Shown here one piece after another: positions 11,429 to 21,182 of a stretch of DNA of 64,000 bases. Position numbers and translations under genes: made by a program. The notes under the pieces are model-generated. The model saw only the letters and a list, made by a program, of their open reading frames with translations. It made no database searches and had not been told where the DNA came from. Numbering within the stretch: position 1 is the first letter of the stretch; every line of letters begins with the position of its first letter. The stretch is taken from contig OZ020306.1 of the NCBI GenBank assembly GCA_963971305.1, positions 53,728,686 to 53,792,685 on the forward strand. The letters are read 5' to 3'. Source of the stretch: Arcuatula senhousia. Its lineage: Eukaryota; Mollusca; Bivalvia; Mytilida; Mytilidae.

Positions 11429-11561
11429 AAATCAAAATCTGTTTGTCAGATGATTTTCAGGGTTGAAATTACAGTAACATTGTTTGATTATATTCTAGAC
11501 ATTCATATATATTTAAGTATCAATATAGTCTTTTTAATATGCATTATAGGACAAAGCAAAT

Positions 11562-11648
11562 TAACCTATATTGCACCCCCTATATCGCACCTCTTACCCT
11601 ATATCGCACCCCTTACCCTATATCGCATACCCTATATCGCACCCCTAC
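11562..11648. repeat. Minisatellite, CCCTATATCGCACC units
   Basis: About five units of 14-19 bp (CCCTATATCGCACCCCTTA and shorter) in tandem next to the palindrome. No coding sense. Confidence 0.7.
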
Positions 11649-12110
11649 AAAATATCAATATTTTATTCTATATGATATAATGCATTACATGGCAAAATCT
11701 GTATCACATGCTGTATTAACCATCGACCTATATCATACCTCGGGCCGTTGGCCGGTGTCTCGGGTAAATAAATTTTGCCATGTATTATTCAGTATATTAT
11801 AATCCCATACTTATAAGGACCTGACTCCTAAAATAAAATTAAATTAAAGCTGTTGTTTACTTAGTTAATACTTGCAAATTGTTCCAATACATACATATTT
11901 TACTTCTTGCATTAAAAAAAATTCCAATAGATACTCTATTGGTGCAGTCATATTTTTTCGATAATAAAACCACTCATAGTTAAAGTTTTCGACTAAGAAG
12001 ATAGGCAAAACTTCGATCAGTATGACGTTATTAGTAGCTACTTTCGGTAACGCAGATGGAACGTTTGAAGTGAGGCCGTTGTAATTCCTGTCAATTTAAT
12101 ACTTCCATGG

Positions 12111-12510
12111 TTAGACTTAAATGTGGAAAATGAATTATGTGAAAAGTATTATACATAGGCATCTTATATTTGGTATGCAAACAGTTGGGGTCTATTCAAC
12201 TGTCACCATGCAGTGTGACCCTGACCTTATTTTCACACTTCAAAGACTCTGTGAACTTCGTTTTTTCCTAGACATAATCTTCTTTGTAAGACTTTTGTTG
12301 AAAATGAATTACATGAAAAGTATAATACCTTGGCATCTGATATACTTTTTTTCCTTGTCCGTCTGTTAGTCAGTTTGCTATTTGTTCGTTGGTCTCTCTG
12401 TAACAAAATTTCCGTCACAGTTTTCTAAACAACTACATGACTACAGGTTTAATATTTTGCATATATCTTTATCTATTTGCTGAGTACTAATAAATTTGCA
12501 CACAAGACAA
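12111..12510 (+). mobile_element. H3 element, right part
   Basis: Continuation of the H3 core split at 9558: two units of about 180 bp with GTGACCCTGAC, AAGACTTTTGTTG and GGCATCTGATAT. The expected 3' end is decayed (CACACAAGACAAAATG near 12500). Confidence 0.55.
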
Positions 12511-12724
12511 AATGTTGGGAAAGGTAGTATATTATTAGTGAGCAAAAACTCACAGATTCACTTGTAAGTTTAAACACATTTATTTATCCTGGATTGGGAA
12601 ACATTTAATGCTTCTATAAATCCTTAACCAGTTTGCTAGTGTGGCCTTTGTAAACGGCCACAATTGATTCTACTCTTATCAAACTCTACAAAGGGGTCTT
12701 TAACATGTACAGGATATTGCTCTC
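12511..12724. other. Unassigned intron sequence
   Basis: No clear structure was found. Confidence 0.35.
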
Positions 12725-13866
12725 CCTATACACAGGACAAAATCTTCTTCTCTGAAACCATTGAAGGAATTCTTTAAAACTTTGTACACTTGATCTTTGG
12801 GATGTCCTCTACCAGGTTTGTGAAACTTGTACACACCTACATGGCTACCGTTGCTAAAAATAGAACAAGGGGTCAAGCTGAAACAAACCTTCTTCCGCAT
12901 CAACAGCTCTACAAAACTCTCCATTAAGTCAAAGTTTGGGACGACTCCTTATAGGAGTTATATCCCCTGAATCCTCAAAATTGACAATTTTTACAGTTTT
13001 TAAAGTTAATCTTGAAAACTGTAAGTGCTAGAGGAAAAGTTACAAAAATGTAGCATTGCAAACTTGTTCAGCTCATTGAGATCTGCAAAAAATATTTCAG
13101 GGTCAAAATTGTCAGATCAACCCTTTAAGACTTTATTTTCTATCAATTTTAAATGATTTTTAAAAATCTTTTCTGAAACAACGGAAGGGATTGGTTTTAA
13201 ACTTTATAAGCTTAATCTTTAGGATGACCTATGTGCACACCGACCAACCAACACGGCTGCCGTTGCTAAAATTGAACAGGGGGGGGTCAGACCATAATTT
13301 TTAGCTCACATGACCCGAATGTGAGCTAAATTTGTGAAATTTATGCAAACATACTTACCAAAAATGGCTGCCATTGCAAGAAAAAGAACAGGGGGTCAAA
13401 CCATAGTTTTTGACTTATAGCTTGAAAAGTATTAGAGACAGAAAAAATCTGAAGCAACCTACCTTCTCTAGCATTAAACGCTCTATTAAATCCCTTATTG
13501 AGTTTAAGTTGTGGAACAACGCCTTATAGGAGTTATTTCCCCTTAATCGTCAAAATTGACAATTTTCACAGTTTTTTTTTTAATTTATCCAAAAAATCGT
13601 CAGTGCTAGAGTTAGCATAGAAAACTTGTTCAGCCCATTTAGATCTATAAAACTAGTTTCAGGGTCAAAATTGTCAAATCAACAACTGTTTTCAATCGAT
13701 TTCAACTTGTTCGATTTTTTTGGAAAGCTTTATAACTTTGTATTCTTGATCTCTTGACTGTTTTCTGTCCTGACTAGTTTCTTTAGTGTTACTTACCAAG
13801 TACATAAAGATCATGTTGCAAACTGTGTAAGGTGAGCGATTCACTGGCTCCTGGGAGCGTCTTGTT
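12725..13866 (+). mobile_element. H1 element, 5'-truncated, with internal solo hairpin
   Basis: H1 core of roughly 500-bp units from AATCTTCTTCTCTGAAACC to the 3' end AGGTGAGCGATTC..GGCTCCTGGGAGCGTCTTGTT. Inside the core at 13307-13327 lies a contracted H1 5' hairpin (AGCTCACAT-GACCCGA-ATGTGAGCT), perhaps a remnant of another insertion that lost most of its body. Confidence 0.65.
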
Positions 13867-14080
13867 TAATAATACTCTACAATAAAAACAGAGAAAAAAA
13901 ATCTCAAATTGTCTTGTTTAAATTGAACTATATAGGTTGAAGAGAATTAGAAAGATTTATAGTATCCTAAGTTATAATTGATACCCTTTATTGCAAACAA
14001 ATTTACTTTAAACATTGGTTTTGATAATCTGCAATTGCACACATTTTGTAAGTGATTATTTTCTAATATATAAACCTTAG
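13867..14080 (+). other. Intron sequence upstream of exon 14081
   Basis: AT-rich; ends with the acceptor TTCTAATATATAAACCTTAG. A branch-point-like TTCTAAT is visible at about 14061. Confidence 0.45.
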
Positions 14081-14205
14081 GTTGACTCTGAGAAGCTGAT
14101 GACATTGAGTACAGCAGTCAGAAACCATTTTGAATCTGTTAAGATAATCCAGGGTGTGAAGAAGTGTAAGTCTGGACACAGACAAAGCTTAGTCAGTCTT
14201 GTAAG
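14081..14205 (+). CDS. Exon of 5'-nucleotidase/metallophosphoesterase-like gene (helical linker after the domain)
   Basis: A 125-nt exon between acceptor TATAAACCTTAG and donor GTAAAG. It starts in phase 0, directly continuing the reading frame of the 9313-9390 exon, and ends in phase 2. It encodes about 41 residues including LSTAVRNHFESVKIIQGVKK and a basic stretch KKCKSGHRQS. The segment follows the nucleotidase domain and is probably a helix plus basic linker (inference). No stop or frameshift is seen and no repeat overlaps it, so it stands out against the repeat-filled introns. The intron before it is 4.7 kb and contains an H3 element split by a 2.5 kb TIR element. Confidence 0.85.
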
Positions 14206-15200
14206 GTAAAGTATTAGATGGACATGGTAAATAGATGCAAATTAATCAATCAATCAGGAAACAAGAAGAGCATCTTTTATTCTTCATGTAGTATCAAAGC
14301 TACAATTTTCAATAAGTCAATGTATACAATATGATTGTCGGATGTTTTTGTCCTATCAGCGATGTAGAAGCCCAGACAAACAATGAAATTTTTTTATAGA
14401 TTTCAAGTATTCGATAAGCAGGGAGAAGATGAGTTTTGGGATGAAATCGCATTAAACAACAAAGCAATATGTGACAGGCTGTGGTATGGAATTGCATGGA
14501 AATATGTATTGCAATTTTTTGTGACACCACAGGGCGACACAAGATGACAAAGGATGAAGGATAGTTCCAAAGTGACTCATATATGTTTCAGACGGCATGG
14601 AAAGGGCATTTTTCTGTCTACTAGTTATTTAATTTAATTATCTAAATACCACTAAAGCTGAATGTAAAGGTACAAGAAAAGTCTGTTGGCACACCTAAAA
14701 AAAATACCAGACCATTTTAACCTTTACTGCACCTCACATTTAATTTGAATTTACCTTAAGTTTGTTTTCATGAATGGATTTTGGATATTACTAATAAAAC
14801 AACATAAATTGAATTTTAGCCATGTACAGCATTACAAGAAGGATAGTATTCCTTTTTCATCTTTTGATTTAATTCCCATTGCTTCATGAAAAGTAAGAAC
14901 AACTGACAGACTGTTCTATTTTTGCAATGAACTTCATTAAAATTTTTAATTAACTCAGATGCAAGACCAAATCAAAAGTCCAAAAATAAAACAAAAAATA
15001 CACAAACAAATATACTAATGGGTAAAAGAAACTGTGCATCACTTTGAAAAATCACAAATTCATTATTTTATTTAGTACATGTATTTGATACATTTTATCA
15101 AAATCATTTTTAGGCGCCTAAGAGATGTTTTGCTTTCAGTTTTAAATCAGGTAGTGTCTATCTGGAATTAACCAAATCACACTTTAAAAACAACACACTT
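14206..15200 (+). other. Intron sequence with no recognised repeat
   Basis: About 1 kb of ordinary AT-rich intron after the donor GTAAAG. I see no hairpin-ended element or tandem array. Confidence 0.4.
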
Positions 15201-15269
15201 TATACTACTGCAAAATTTTTGCGATCGTATAATATTATGGCGATGTCGTTGTCGTCGTCTGTAGACATT
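15201..15269 (+). mobile_element. H2 5' end
   Basis: TATACTACTGCAAAATTTTTGCGATCGTATAAT hairpin and a GTCGTTGTCGTCGTC microsatellite. It stops after GTCTGTAGACATTT; the matching H2 core (TTTGGTTTTCATGCGATAAC) reappears at 19885, after the inverted-repeat-bounded segment. Confidence 0.6.
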
Positions 15270-15317
15270 TCACGGTATCCAACCCCCGTACAGTGCATTC
15301 GGAAGTAGTGTGACCGG

Positions 15318-16697
15318 TCCAGGTGAGTTATTACCATCACTTGGCGTCCGTCGTCGTCGTCGTCTGTCGTCTTCGTCGTTTGTCGTCCGTTAACAATTTT
15401 TCAAAAACCTTCTCCTCTGAAACTACTGAACAGAATTTGAAGAAACTTAGTATGAATGATCCTTAGGGTGTCCATACTTTTGTTTCAATATTTGATCCGT
15501 CAAAAAAAACATGGCCACCATTACTAAAAATAGACCAGGGGGGTCAGACTACTGTTTGTGAATCTTGTAAATCAAAAAGTATAAGAGAAAGATGAAATCT
15601 GATGCCATCATACTGCTTAAGCATCAAACGTTGTACAAAAGTCTCTATTTGGTCGAAGTTGTCAGATGATCCCTAATAGGGGTTACAACCCCTTAAAGGT
15701 GAAAAATAGCGTATTTTCATGTTTTTGGCTTATAGAATGAAAACTATTGCAGATAGAGAAAAGATGTTGCTTGCTTAAATGTTCAGCTCATTTAGCCCTT
15801 CAAAAGTCTCCATAGGGTAAAAGGTGTTAGATGACCCCTTATAGGGGTCACAGCCCCTTAAAGGTGAAAAATTGTGCTGTTGGCCTATAGAATTAAAACT
15901 ATTGCAGATAGAAAATAGCTGTTGCTTGCTTAAATATTCAGCTCATTAAGCTCTAGAAAAGTCTCCATATGGTTGAAGTTGTCAGATGACCCCTTATTGG
16001 GGTTACAGCAGTAGTTATGATTTGACAATTCTGCCGCAAACCATTTTTTCATGCATACAGCCCCTTAAAGGCGAAATATAGTGTTTTTGGCCTATAGCAG
16101 ATAGCTTGCTTAAATGTTCAGCTCATTTAGCTTTACAAAAGCATTCATAGGGTTGTAATGGTCAGATATTACAGCCCCTAAATTAACATGTTTTCATGTT
16201 TTTGGCTTCATTGGCTTATATAATGAAAACTATAGCAGGTAAAGAAAAGTGGTTGCTTGCTTAAATGTTCAGTACATTAAGCTCTTAACAAAAGTATCCA
16301 TAGAGTCAAAGTTTTCAGACGGCCCTTAAAATAACATTTTACTCATTTAGCTCTACAAAAGCATTCATAGGGTTGTAATGGTCAGATATTATAGCCCCTA
16401 AATTAATATGTTTTCATGTTTTTGGCTTCATGGGCTTATATAATGAAAACTATAGCAGATAAAGAAAAGTGGTTGCTTGCTTAAATGTTCAGTACATTAA
16501 GCTCTTAACAAAAGTATCCATAGAGTCAAAGTTTTCAGACGGCCCTTAAAATAACATTTTGCACATTTCTGGCCTACAGAATGAAAACTATTGCTGAAAG
16601 AGAAAAGCTGTTGCTTGCTTATTTAGCTCTACAAAGTTCTTCATAAGGTTGACATCCAGACCAGGTGAGCGATTCAGGCTCCTTGGAGCCTCTTGTT
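15318..16697 (+). mobile_element. H1 element with 165-bp core, damaged 5' hairpin
   Basis: It starts CCAGGTGAGTTATTACCATCAC, lacking the first hairpin arm, then GTCCGTCGTCGTCGTC. Core units of about 165 bp share ACTATTGCAGATAGA. A block of about 200 bp is duplicated (16120-16330 and 16345-16560). The 3' end CAGGTGAGCGATTCAGGCTCCTTGGAGCCTCTTGTT is intact. Confidence 0.7.
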
Positions 16698-18122
16698 TTA
16701 AATTCGAAAAACGCATTTTCATTTTAGGAGTCAAAGGGTGAATTTGAAGCAAAAACACATAGTTTGACCTTCTTTATTAATTGAACATTGACTATTTAAC
16801 AAAGCAAAATAAAGTTTGACCTTTTATGTCTTACTATATTTGTTTCAATTTTAAGCTTTATTGTTTGTTGATACATGTAAAAGTACTATAATTATTTTAA
16901 ATCAAGCACTAATAATTTGATACTGTACAGCTCGTTGCTTTTTATGGAAATCAAACTGTACGGCTCGTTGCTTTTTATGGAAATCAAACTGTACGGTTCG
17001 TTGCTAAAATAATGCGCATATTTGTCCTAATTCATAAACGTAAAATAAATATATACCGGTTCAGCTAGTTACGCAGTATTTTAAAGTGAAGAAGCATTTG
17101 AACATGCTTAGATAAAAATGTTGAAATTATAATTGTGTAGAATTATGGATTATGTTCAGTATAATTGTTGGATGTTTTGCTTTCTAATTAATAAGAACAA
17201 GTATATACTTCTATGTAATGAAAAATACATGACATAACTGAAAATAAATGGAAAAGTGACATATTTGTGCAACAAAACAGTTACAAAATATCATGCGTTC
17301 AACATATTAGGATTTATTCAACAGCTGAATCATTAAGTGCAGCTTTAAAATTATATATAAAATATAATTTGACTAATTATTTTCTTAATATGGTTAATTC
17401 ATCAACGTAAACTTGCGGCAAACATGCGCTGCATATTAACAGCAAAGTTTGCCGTAAGTTTGCAGCACATGTTCGCCGAAGGCCTATTTTTTTGGTAAGG
17501 TATAAACAATTTTAAATGCAACAAGTTGAACCGGAAATTTCAAAGACAAAAAATATATGGGAAGTTAATCCCCCAGGGTGTTCTTCCTTCATAGGTTTTG
17601 GCTTGATTTTGTTTTATTATAATATTTAATTATTATACAGTCCAAGTCAGTGTCTACTATATCCCGAGCAAATGAGTGAGTGGATTTGTGTTTAACCCCC
17701 AAGCAACGCTATATAGTTTATTTTTAGGCGATGGACACGAAAACATGAAATAATGATGAGAAATGTGGGGTCAGCGGGAAACATTGTAACAGTTAATTTT
17801 GCTATGGTCAGTAGTCATGGTTTTCGTATTATAGACCAGACGAACCACGCGAATGAGGGCCACGGTATCAAATTCAGCCACATAGCTAGGGTACACACTC
17901 CGTCGCTCTGAGCACTGATCCGTTATCAGAAGACCCTAAGTCGCATCTAACGACAAGCTGGACTCTGCTGTTACGGGTATATTCATCTCTTGGGTCCGCA
18001 CAAGACTAATATCTTGTTTGTTGTCTTTATTTGACTGCTTGACAATATCTTACAGTGCCTCTTAACGAGTTAGCTAGGAAACGTTAACTAGTAATAATTT
18101 AAACAAAGTCTCCTATCTTTTT
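16698..18122. other. Unassigned sequence with short tandem and inverted motifs
   Basis: 16923-17010 holds about 2.5 units of 34 bp (CTGTACGGCTCGTTGCTTTT...). 17408-17485 has an imperfect inverted motif (AACTTGCGGCAAACATG against TTTGCCGTAAGTTTGC). The rest is AT-rich, with a less AT-rich block at 17840-18010. No gene supported. Confidence 0.4.
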
Positions 18123-19540
18123 AGCTCAGCTGGCCAAAGGCCACGTGAGCTTATGCCATCACTATGCGTCCGTCCTCGTCTGTCGTCCGTCGTTGTCTGT
18201 TAACAATTTCAAAAATGTTTTTCTCTGAAAGTACTGAACCAATTTGACTGAAACTTTGTAGGAATGATATATGACATGCTGGCTACAAACGATCGTCATT
18301 TTAAATTGATCCGATAAAAACGTGGCCGCCGTTGCTAAAAATATAACAGGGGGTAAAACAGCAGTTTTTTTGCGAATAACTCAAAAACGGTGACAGATAT
18401 CAAAATTCTGGCTGGGTAAGAGTGATCAGCACGTCAAGATCTACCTAAACTGAATTTTTTAAGAAATTCCAACAAACCATATGGGAGTTATTGCCCCTTT
18501 TGTTGGTATTTTCTGCGTTTTGCTTTTTTTTTTTTTGTCTTATATCTCAAGAACTTTATTAGATATTATTAAAAACGAAAGAATATGGAATATGTTAGAT
18601 ATTGCAGTTATTTCAATTTATAAAGTGAGCTTTACAAAATTGTCCATTGGGTAGTAATTGACAGATGACCCCTTATAGGGGTTATTGCCCCTTTAACGTC
18701 AAAAATAGTGGTTTTAGCCTAATAGATTGTGTACGATAGAAGATAGGGAAAAGGTTTTGCTTGCTTAAATGTTCAGCTAACTGAATTGTGAATAACAAAA
18801 TTGTCTAATAGGTCGAAATAGTCAGATGACCCCTTATAGGAGTTATGGCCCTTAAAAGCCAAAATAATGTTTTTTGTCTTATAAATTGTGAACGATAGTA
18901 TATAGACAAAATATTTTGCTTGCATAAATGTTAAGCTTATTGAGATCTACGAAATTGTCCATAAGGTCTAAATAGTCAGATGACCCCTTATAGGGGTTAT
19001 GGCCCCTTAAACGCCAAAAATAGTGGTTTTAGCCATATAGATTGTGAACGATAATAGATCTATAGAGAAAAGGTTTTGCTTGCTTAAATGTTCAGCTAAT
19101 TAAGATCTACAAAATTGTCCTTTAGGTTGAAATTGTCAGATGACCCCTTATAGGGGTTGTGGCCACTTAACATCAAAAATAGTGGTTGTAGATTTATTGT
19201 ATGTGAATGATAGGAGATATGAAATATGTTTTGCTTACTTAAATGTTCAGCTAATTGAGCTCTACAAAATTGTCCATTAGGTTGAAATTGTCAGATGACC
19301 CCTTAAACACCCAAAATAGAGGTTTTTGCCTTGTAGATTGTGAACCATAAAAATAGGGAAAGGTTTTGTTTGCTTAAATGTTCAGCTAATTGAACTCTAC
19401 AAAATTGCCAGATGACCATTGTAGCAGTAAGGTCCCTTAAATGCCAAAATAGTGGATTGCACGTGAAACATTGTGTACCATAGAAGATTGTGCCACACAT
19501 TTGCTTGCTTAAATGCTCAGCATCTTTAATTTATACCTTA
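18120..19540 (+). mobile_element. H1 element with 165-bp core, 3' end missing
   Basis: 5' hairpin AGCTCAGCTGGCC-AAA-GGCCACGTGAGCT (18123-18151) and GTCCGTCCTCGTC microsatellite, then one long unit and about six 165-bp units (AGATTGTGAACGATA, CCCCTTATAGGGGTTATGG). It fades out near 19540 without the CAGGTGAGCGATTC end. Confidence 0.65.
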
Positions 19541-19841
19541 AATATCAACCTTTTTTATTTTACTGAATTGTCAAGATTTTGGTACTATACAAACATTTAA
19601 TTAATCTTCTTGGAATTAATTTACCAGTCCGACTTGTCTTAAAATCCAGCCTGAGTTCTCCCGGGCCGATTTGTCTGGCTACCGAATTGTTGTATTTGTG
19701 TATTTATTCATTTTACTAAAGGTTTCCTTTACACGAATCATAATCAAAAAGTATTTTTAACAATTAAATGTATTCATATTCAAGGTTTTCTTAGTCAACA
19801 CTCAAATTTCATTCCTTGTTTACCATTGAAAAACGTACTAC
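19541..19841. other. Unassigned segment
   Basis: AT-rich except for CTCCCGGGCCGATTTGTCTGG at about 19660. Nothing recognised. Confidence 0.35.
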
Positions 19842-19882
19842 TTCCGGAATGCTCTGTACGGGGGTTGGACACCGTGTATTTG

Positions 19883-20332
19883 GTTTTCATGCGATAACTT
19901 GAGTAAATATCAATTGTTATTATCCCCGCGCCATGTACTCTAGGTGATTGAATAGGGTTGCGTCGTCCGCGGGGGTTGTCAGGTCTATGATACGGAAAGC
20001 CTGAATGCTGACCAGTTGTCCATAATTGGCCAACGTGTGTGTACAGTGTCACTCTTCATGCATGTAAAAGATCCCTTTATTGACTGCCAAGTAGTGCACC
20101 GCATAAGTTAAATCTTTAACTCTTACCCACCTCTCCCCTTTTCCTGTGGTATTCTTAATTTATTGTTGAGGCGGGCTTGTTTCCTACCCCACCCCCATAT
20201 TCAGCATCATTTATCCTATCACCCTTTTTATGTTCATTAAATAACCATTATAATGATGCGAAGATGTAAAACACCATCTCACTCACCTATCCACTGAGCA
20301 AAGTGTCAGTTCCTTATTCCAAATACTTGTAG
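19883..20332. repeat. H2 remnant followed by an unassigned repeat-like block
   Basis: 19883-19920 is H2 core (TTTTCATGCGATAACTTGAG). 19925-19973 has the inverted GC motif CCCCGCG..CCGCGGGG. The following GCATGTAAAAGATCCCTTTAT resembles molluscan interspersed repeats, from memory. No coding sense. Confidence 0.4.
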
Positions 20333-20567
20333 GGGCCTGGGTGGCCGAGTGGTCTAAGGCGATGGATTAAATACCACACTATTGATCACTAGCCGATCAA
20401 CTCTCAGCTGGTGTTCGAGTCCCGTTTGTATTTAACAAAAAAGGGACTTCCCCAACTGTATGTGATTAGGTTTGTCAGTTACCTGCCCAAGGTTTCTTCC
20501 ACCATTAAAACATGACCGCCCTACATGACCCAGGTGTGTCTTTAAGGGCGTTAAACACCAACATACA
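20333..20567 (+). mobile_element. tRNA-derived SINE
   Basis: Head with box A TGGCCGAGTGG (20342-20352) and box B TGTTCGAGTCC (20412-20422), class II (Leu/Ser-like) spacing; the preceding GGGGCCTGGG resembles a tRNA 5' end. The body runs through CCATTAAAACATGACCGCC to a tail GGGCGTTAAACACCAACATACA, a 3' motif I associate with molluscan SINEs. Transcription by RNA polymerase III would start at about 20333. Confidence 0.7.
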
Positions 20568-20632
20568 TAGTCTCGATCACCCTGACGCTTATCAATAGAT
20601 GAAAAGAGTCTGGGACAGTCCCAATACGTAAT
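20568..20632 (+). mobile_element. Left end of a third TAGTCTCGATCACC element
   Basis: TAGTCTCGATCACCCTGACGCTTATC, a loop, then GAGTCTGGGAC matches the left end of the 29002 and 55619 elements. The matching right part resumes at about 23003, so the element appears interrupted by 2.37 kb. Confidence 0.6.
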
Positions 20633-20879
20633 AGTTATACCATGAGGTAAAGGTGTTTCTGGATAAGAAACCCGAGGACCGAAGGTCCGAGGGGGTTACT
20701 TATCCAGAAACACTGTATAGCGAATAGTATAATAAACTTACACTCCATTAAACTTAGACCAAAACACAGTTTACATTTTTTTTATAGAAAGCAATAAAAT
20801 GTGGCATTAATAATAAAGATTCGATTAAGAGTCTTTCTCTCATCTATTTCCTGTTTGCCGACTTTTTTATTTTTTAATT

Positions 20880-21040
20880 TTTTTACATAAATGGTCAATT
20901 CTTAACAGTTTTCTCAACTACCTTTTATTATATCCTTTTGATATTTGGTTATCAGCATGGGTCCCATGCCATTTAATCAATTTTAGGTCTATTGCCTACC
21001 TACTTCCTGTTTAACAAAATCCGGCCATTTTTATCTCTGA
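20880..21040. repeat. Single 180-bp unit related to 8910-9300
   Basis: Contains AACAGTTTTCTCA, TTTGATATTTGG and GCATGGGTCCCAT in the same order as the array at 8910. Confidence 0.45.
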
Positions 21041-21048
21041 CCCATTTG

Positions 21049-21177
21049 TATGCCCCATTAACGAAAGTTATTAAGGCATATAGTCGTCAGATATGTTCGT
21101 TCGTCTGTCCGTGTATTTGTTCGTCCGTCTCTAATGTTGCAAAATATGGGCATTATGTCTATTGGACATATTGTTGC
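21049..21177 (+). mobile_element. H7 short HINE-like element
   Basis: 5' TATGCCCCATTA and 3' ATATGGGCATTATG are subterminal inverted repeats, with a TCGTTCGTCTGTCCG microsatellite between. The 3' hairpin TATGTC-TAT-TGGACATA (21154-21170) is followed by TTGTTGC. Only about 129 bp, with no tandem core. Confidence 0.6.
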
Positions 21178-21182
21178 TTCGT

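Larger units (their letters stand above)
10512..11513. repeat. Large palindrome: 451/447-bp arms plus an extra direct 80-bp copy
   Basis: The arms 10599-11049 and 11067-11513 are nearly perfect inverted copies around a 17-bp spacer (GGATAATCGAATAATCT). An additional direct copy of the inner 75-80 bp (CTATTTATAGCTATATCTAA...) lies at 10512-10592, outside the left arm. The arms differ only by a few substitutions and small indels, so formation is recent or homogenised. Each arm includes one tRNA-like segment. Confidence 0.85.
9559..12110. mobile_element. 2.55-kb TIR element with TTAGA target duplications
   Basis: The ends CCATGGAAGAATTAGATTG... (9559-9591) and its inverse (12078-12110) match over 33 bp with about 2 mismatches. 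TTAGA occurs immediately outside both ends (9554-9558, 12111-12115), which fits a 5-bp duplication, and removing the element rejoins an H3 core. The interior has no transposase ORF. It holds a 0.9-kb palindrome with tRNA-like segments (10599-11513) and an 18-bp minisatellite (11562-11648). The superfamily is unclear. Confidence 0.75.
15270..19882. mobile_element. 4.6-kb segment bounded by about 37-bp inverted repeats
   Basis: CACGGTATCCAACCCCCGTA..GCATTC.GGAAGTAGT (15271-15310) is repeated inverted at about 19842-19882. The flanks are two parts of the same H2 sequence, consistent with insertion of a TIR element into H2. The interior contains two H1 elements and 1.4 kb of unassigned DNA. The target duplication is unclear (ATTT on both sides, one base offset). 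Confidence 0.5.

Noticed and set aside
11399..11802. Overlapping frames rich in YIAP/YRTP
   Set aside because: They arise from the CCCTATATCGCACC minisatellite.
20333..20440. Functional tRNA-Leu or tRNA-Ser gene
   Set aside because: Box A and B are good, but the cloverleaf is not complete and SINE-type body and tail follow. Called a SINE.
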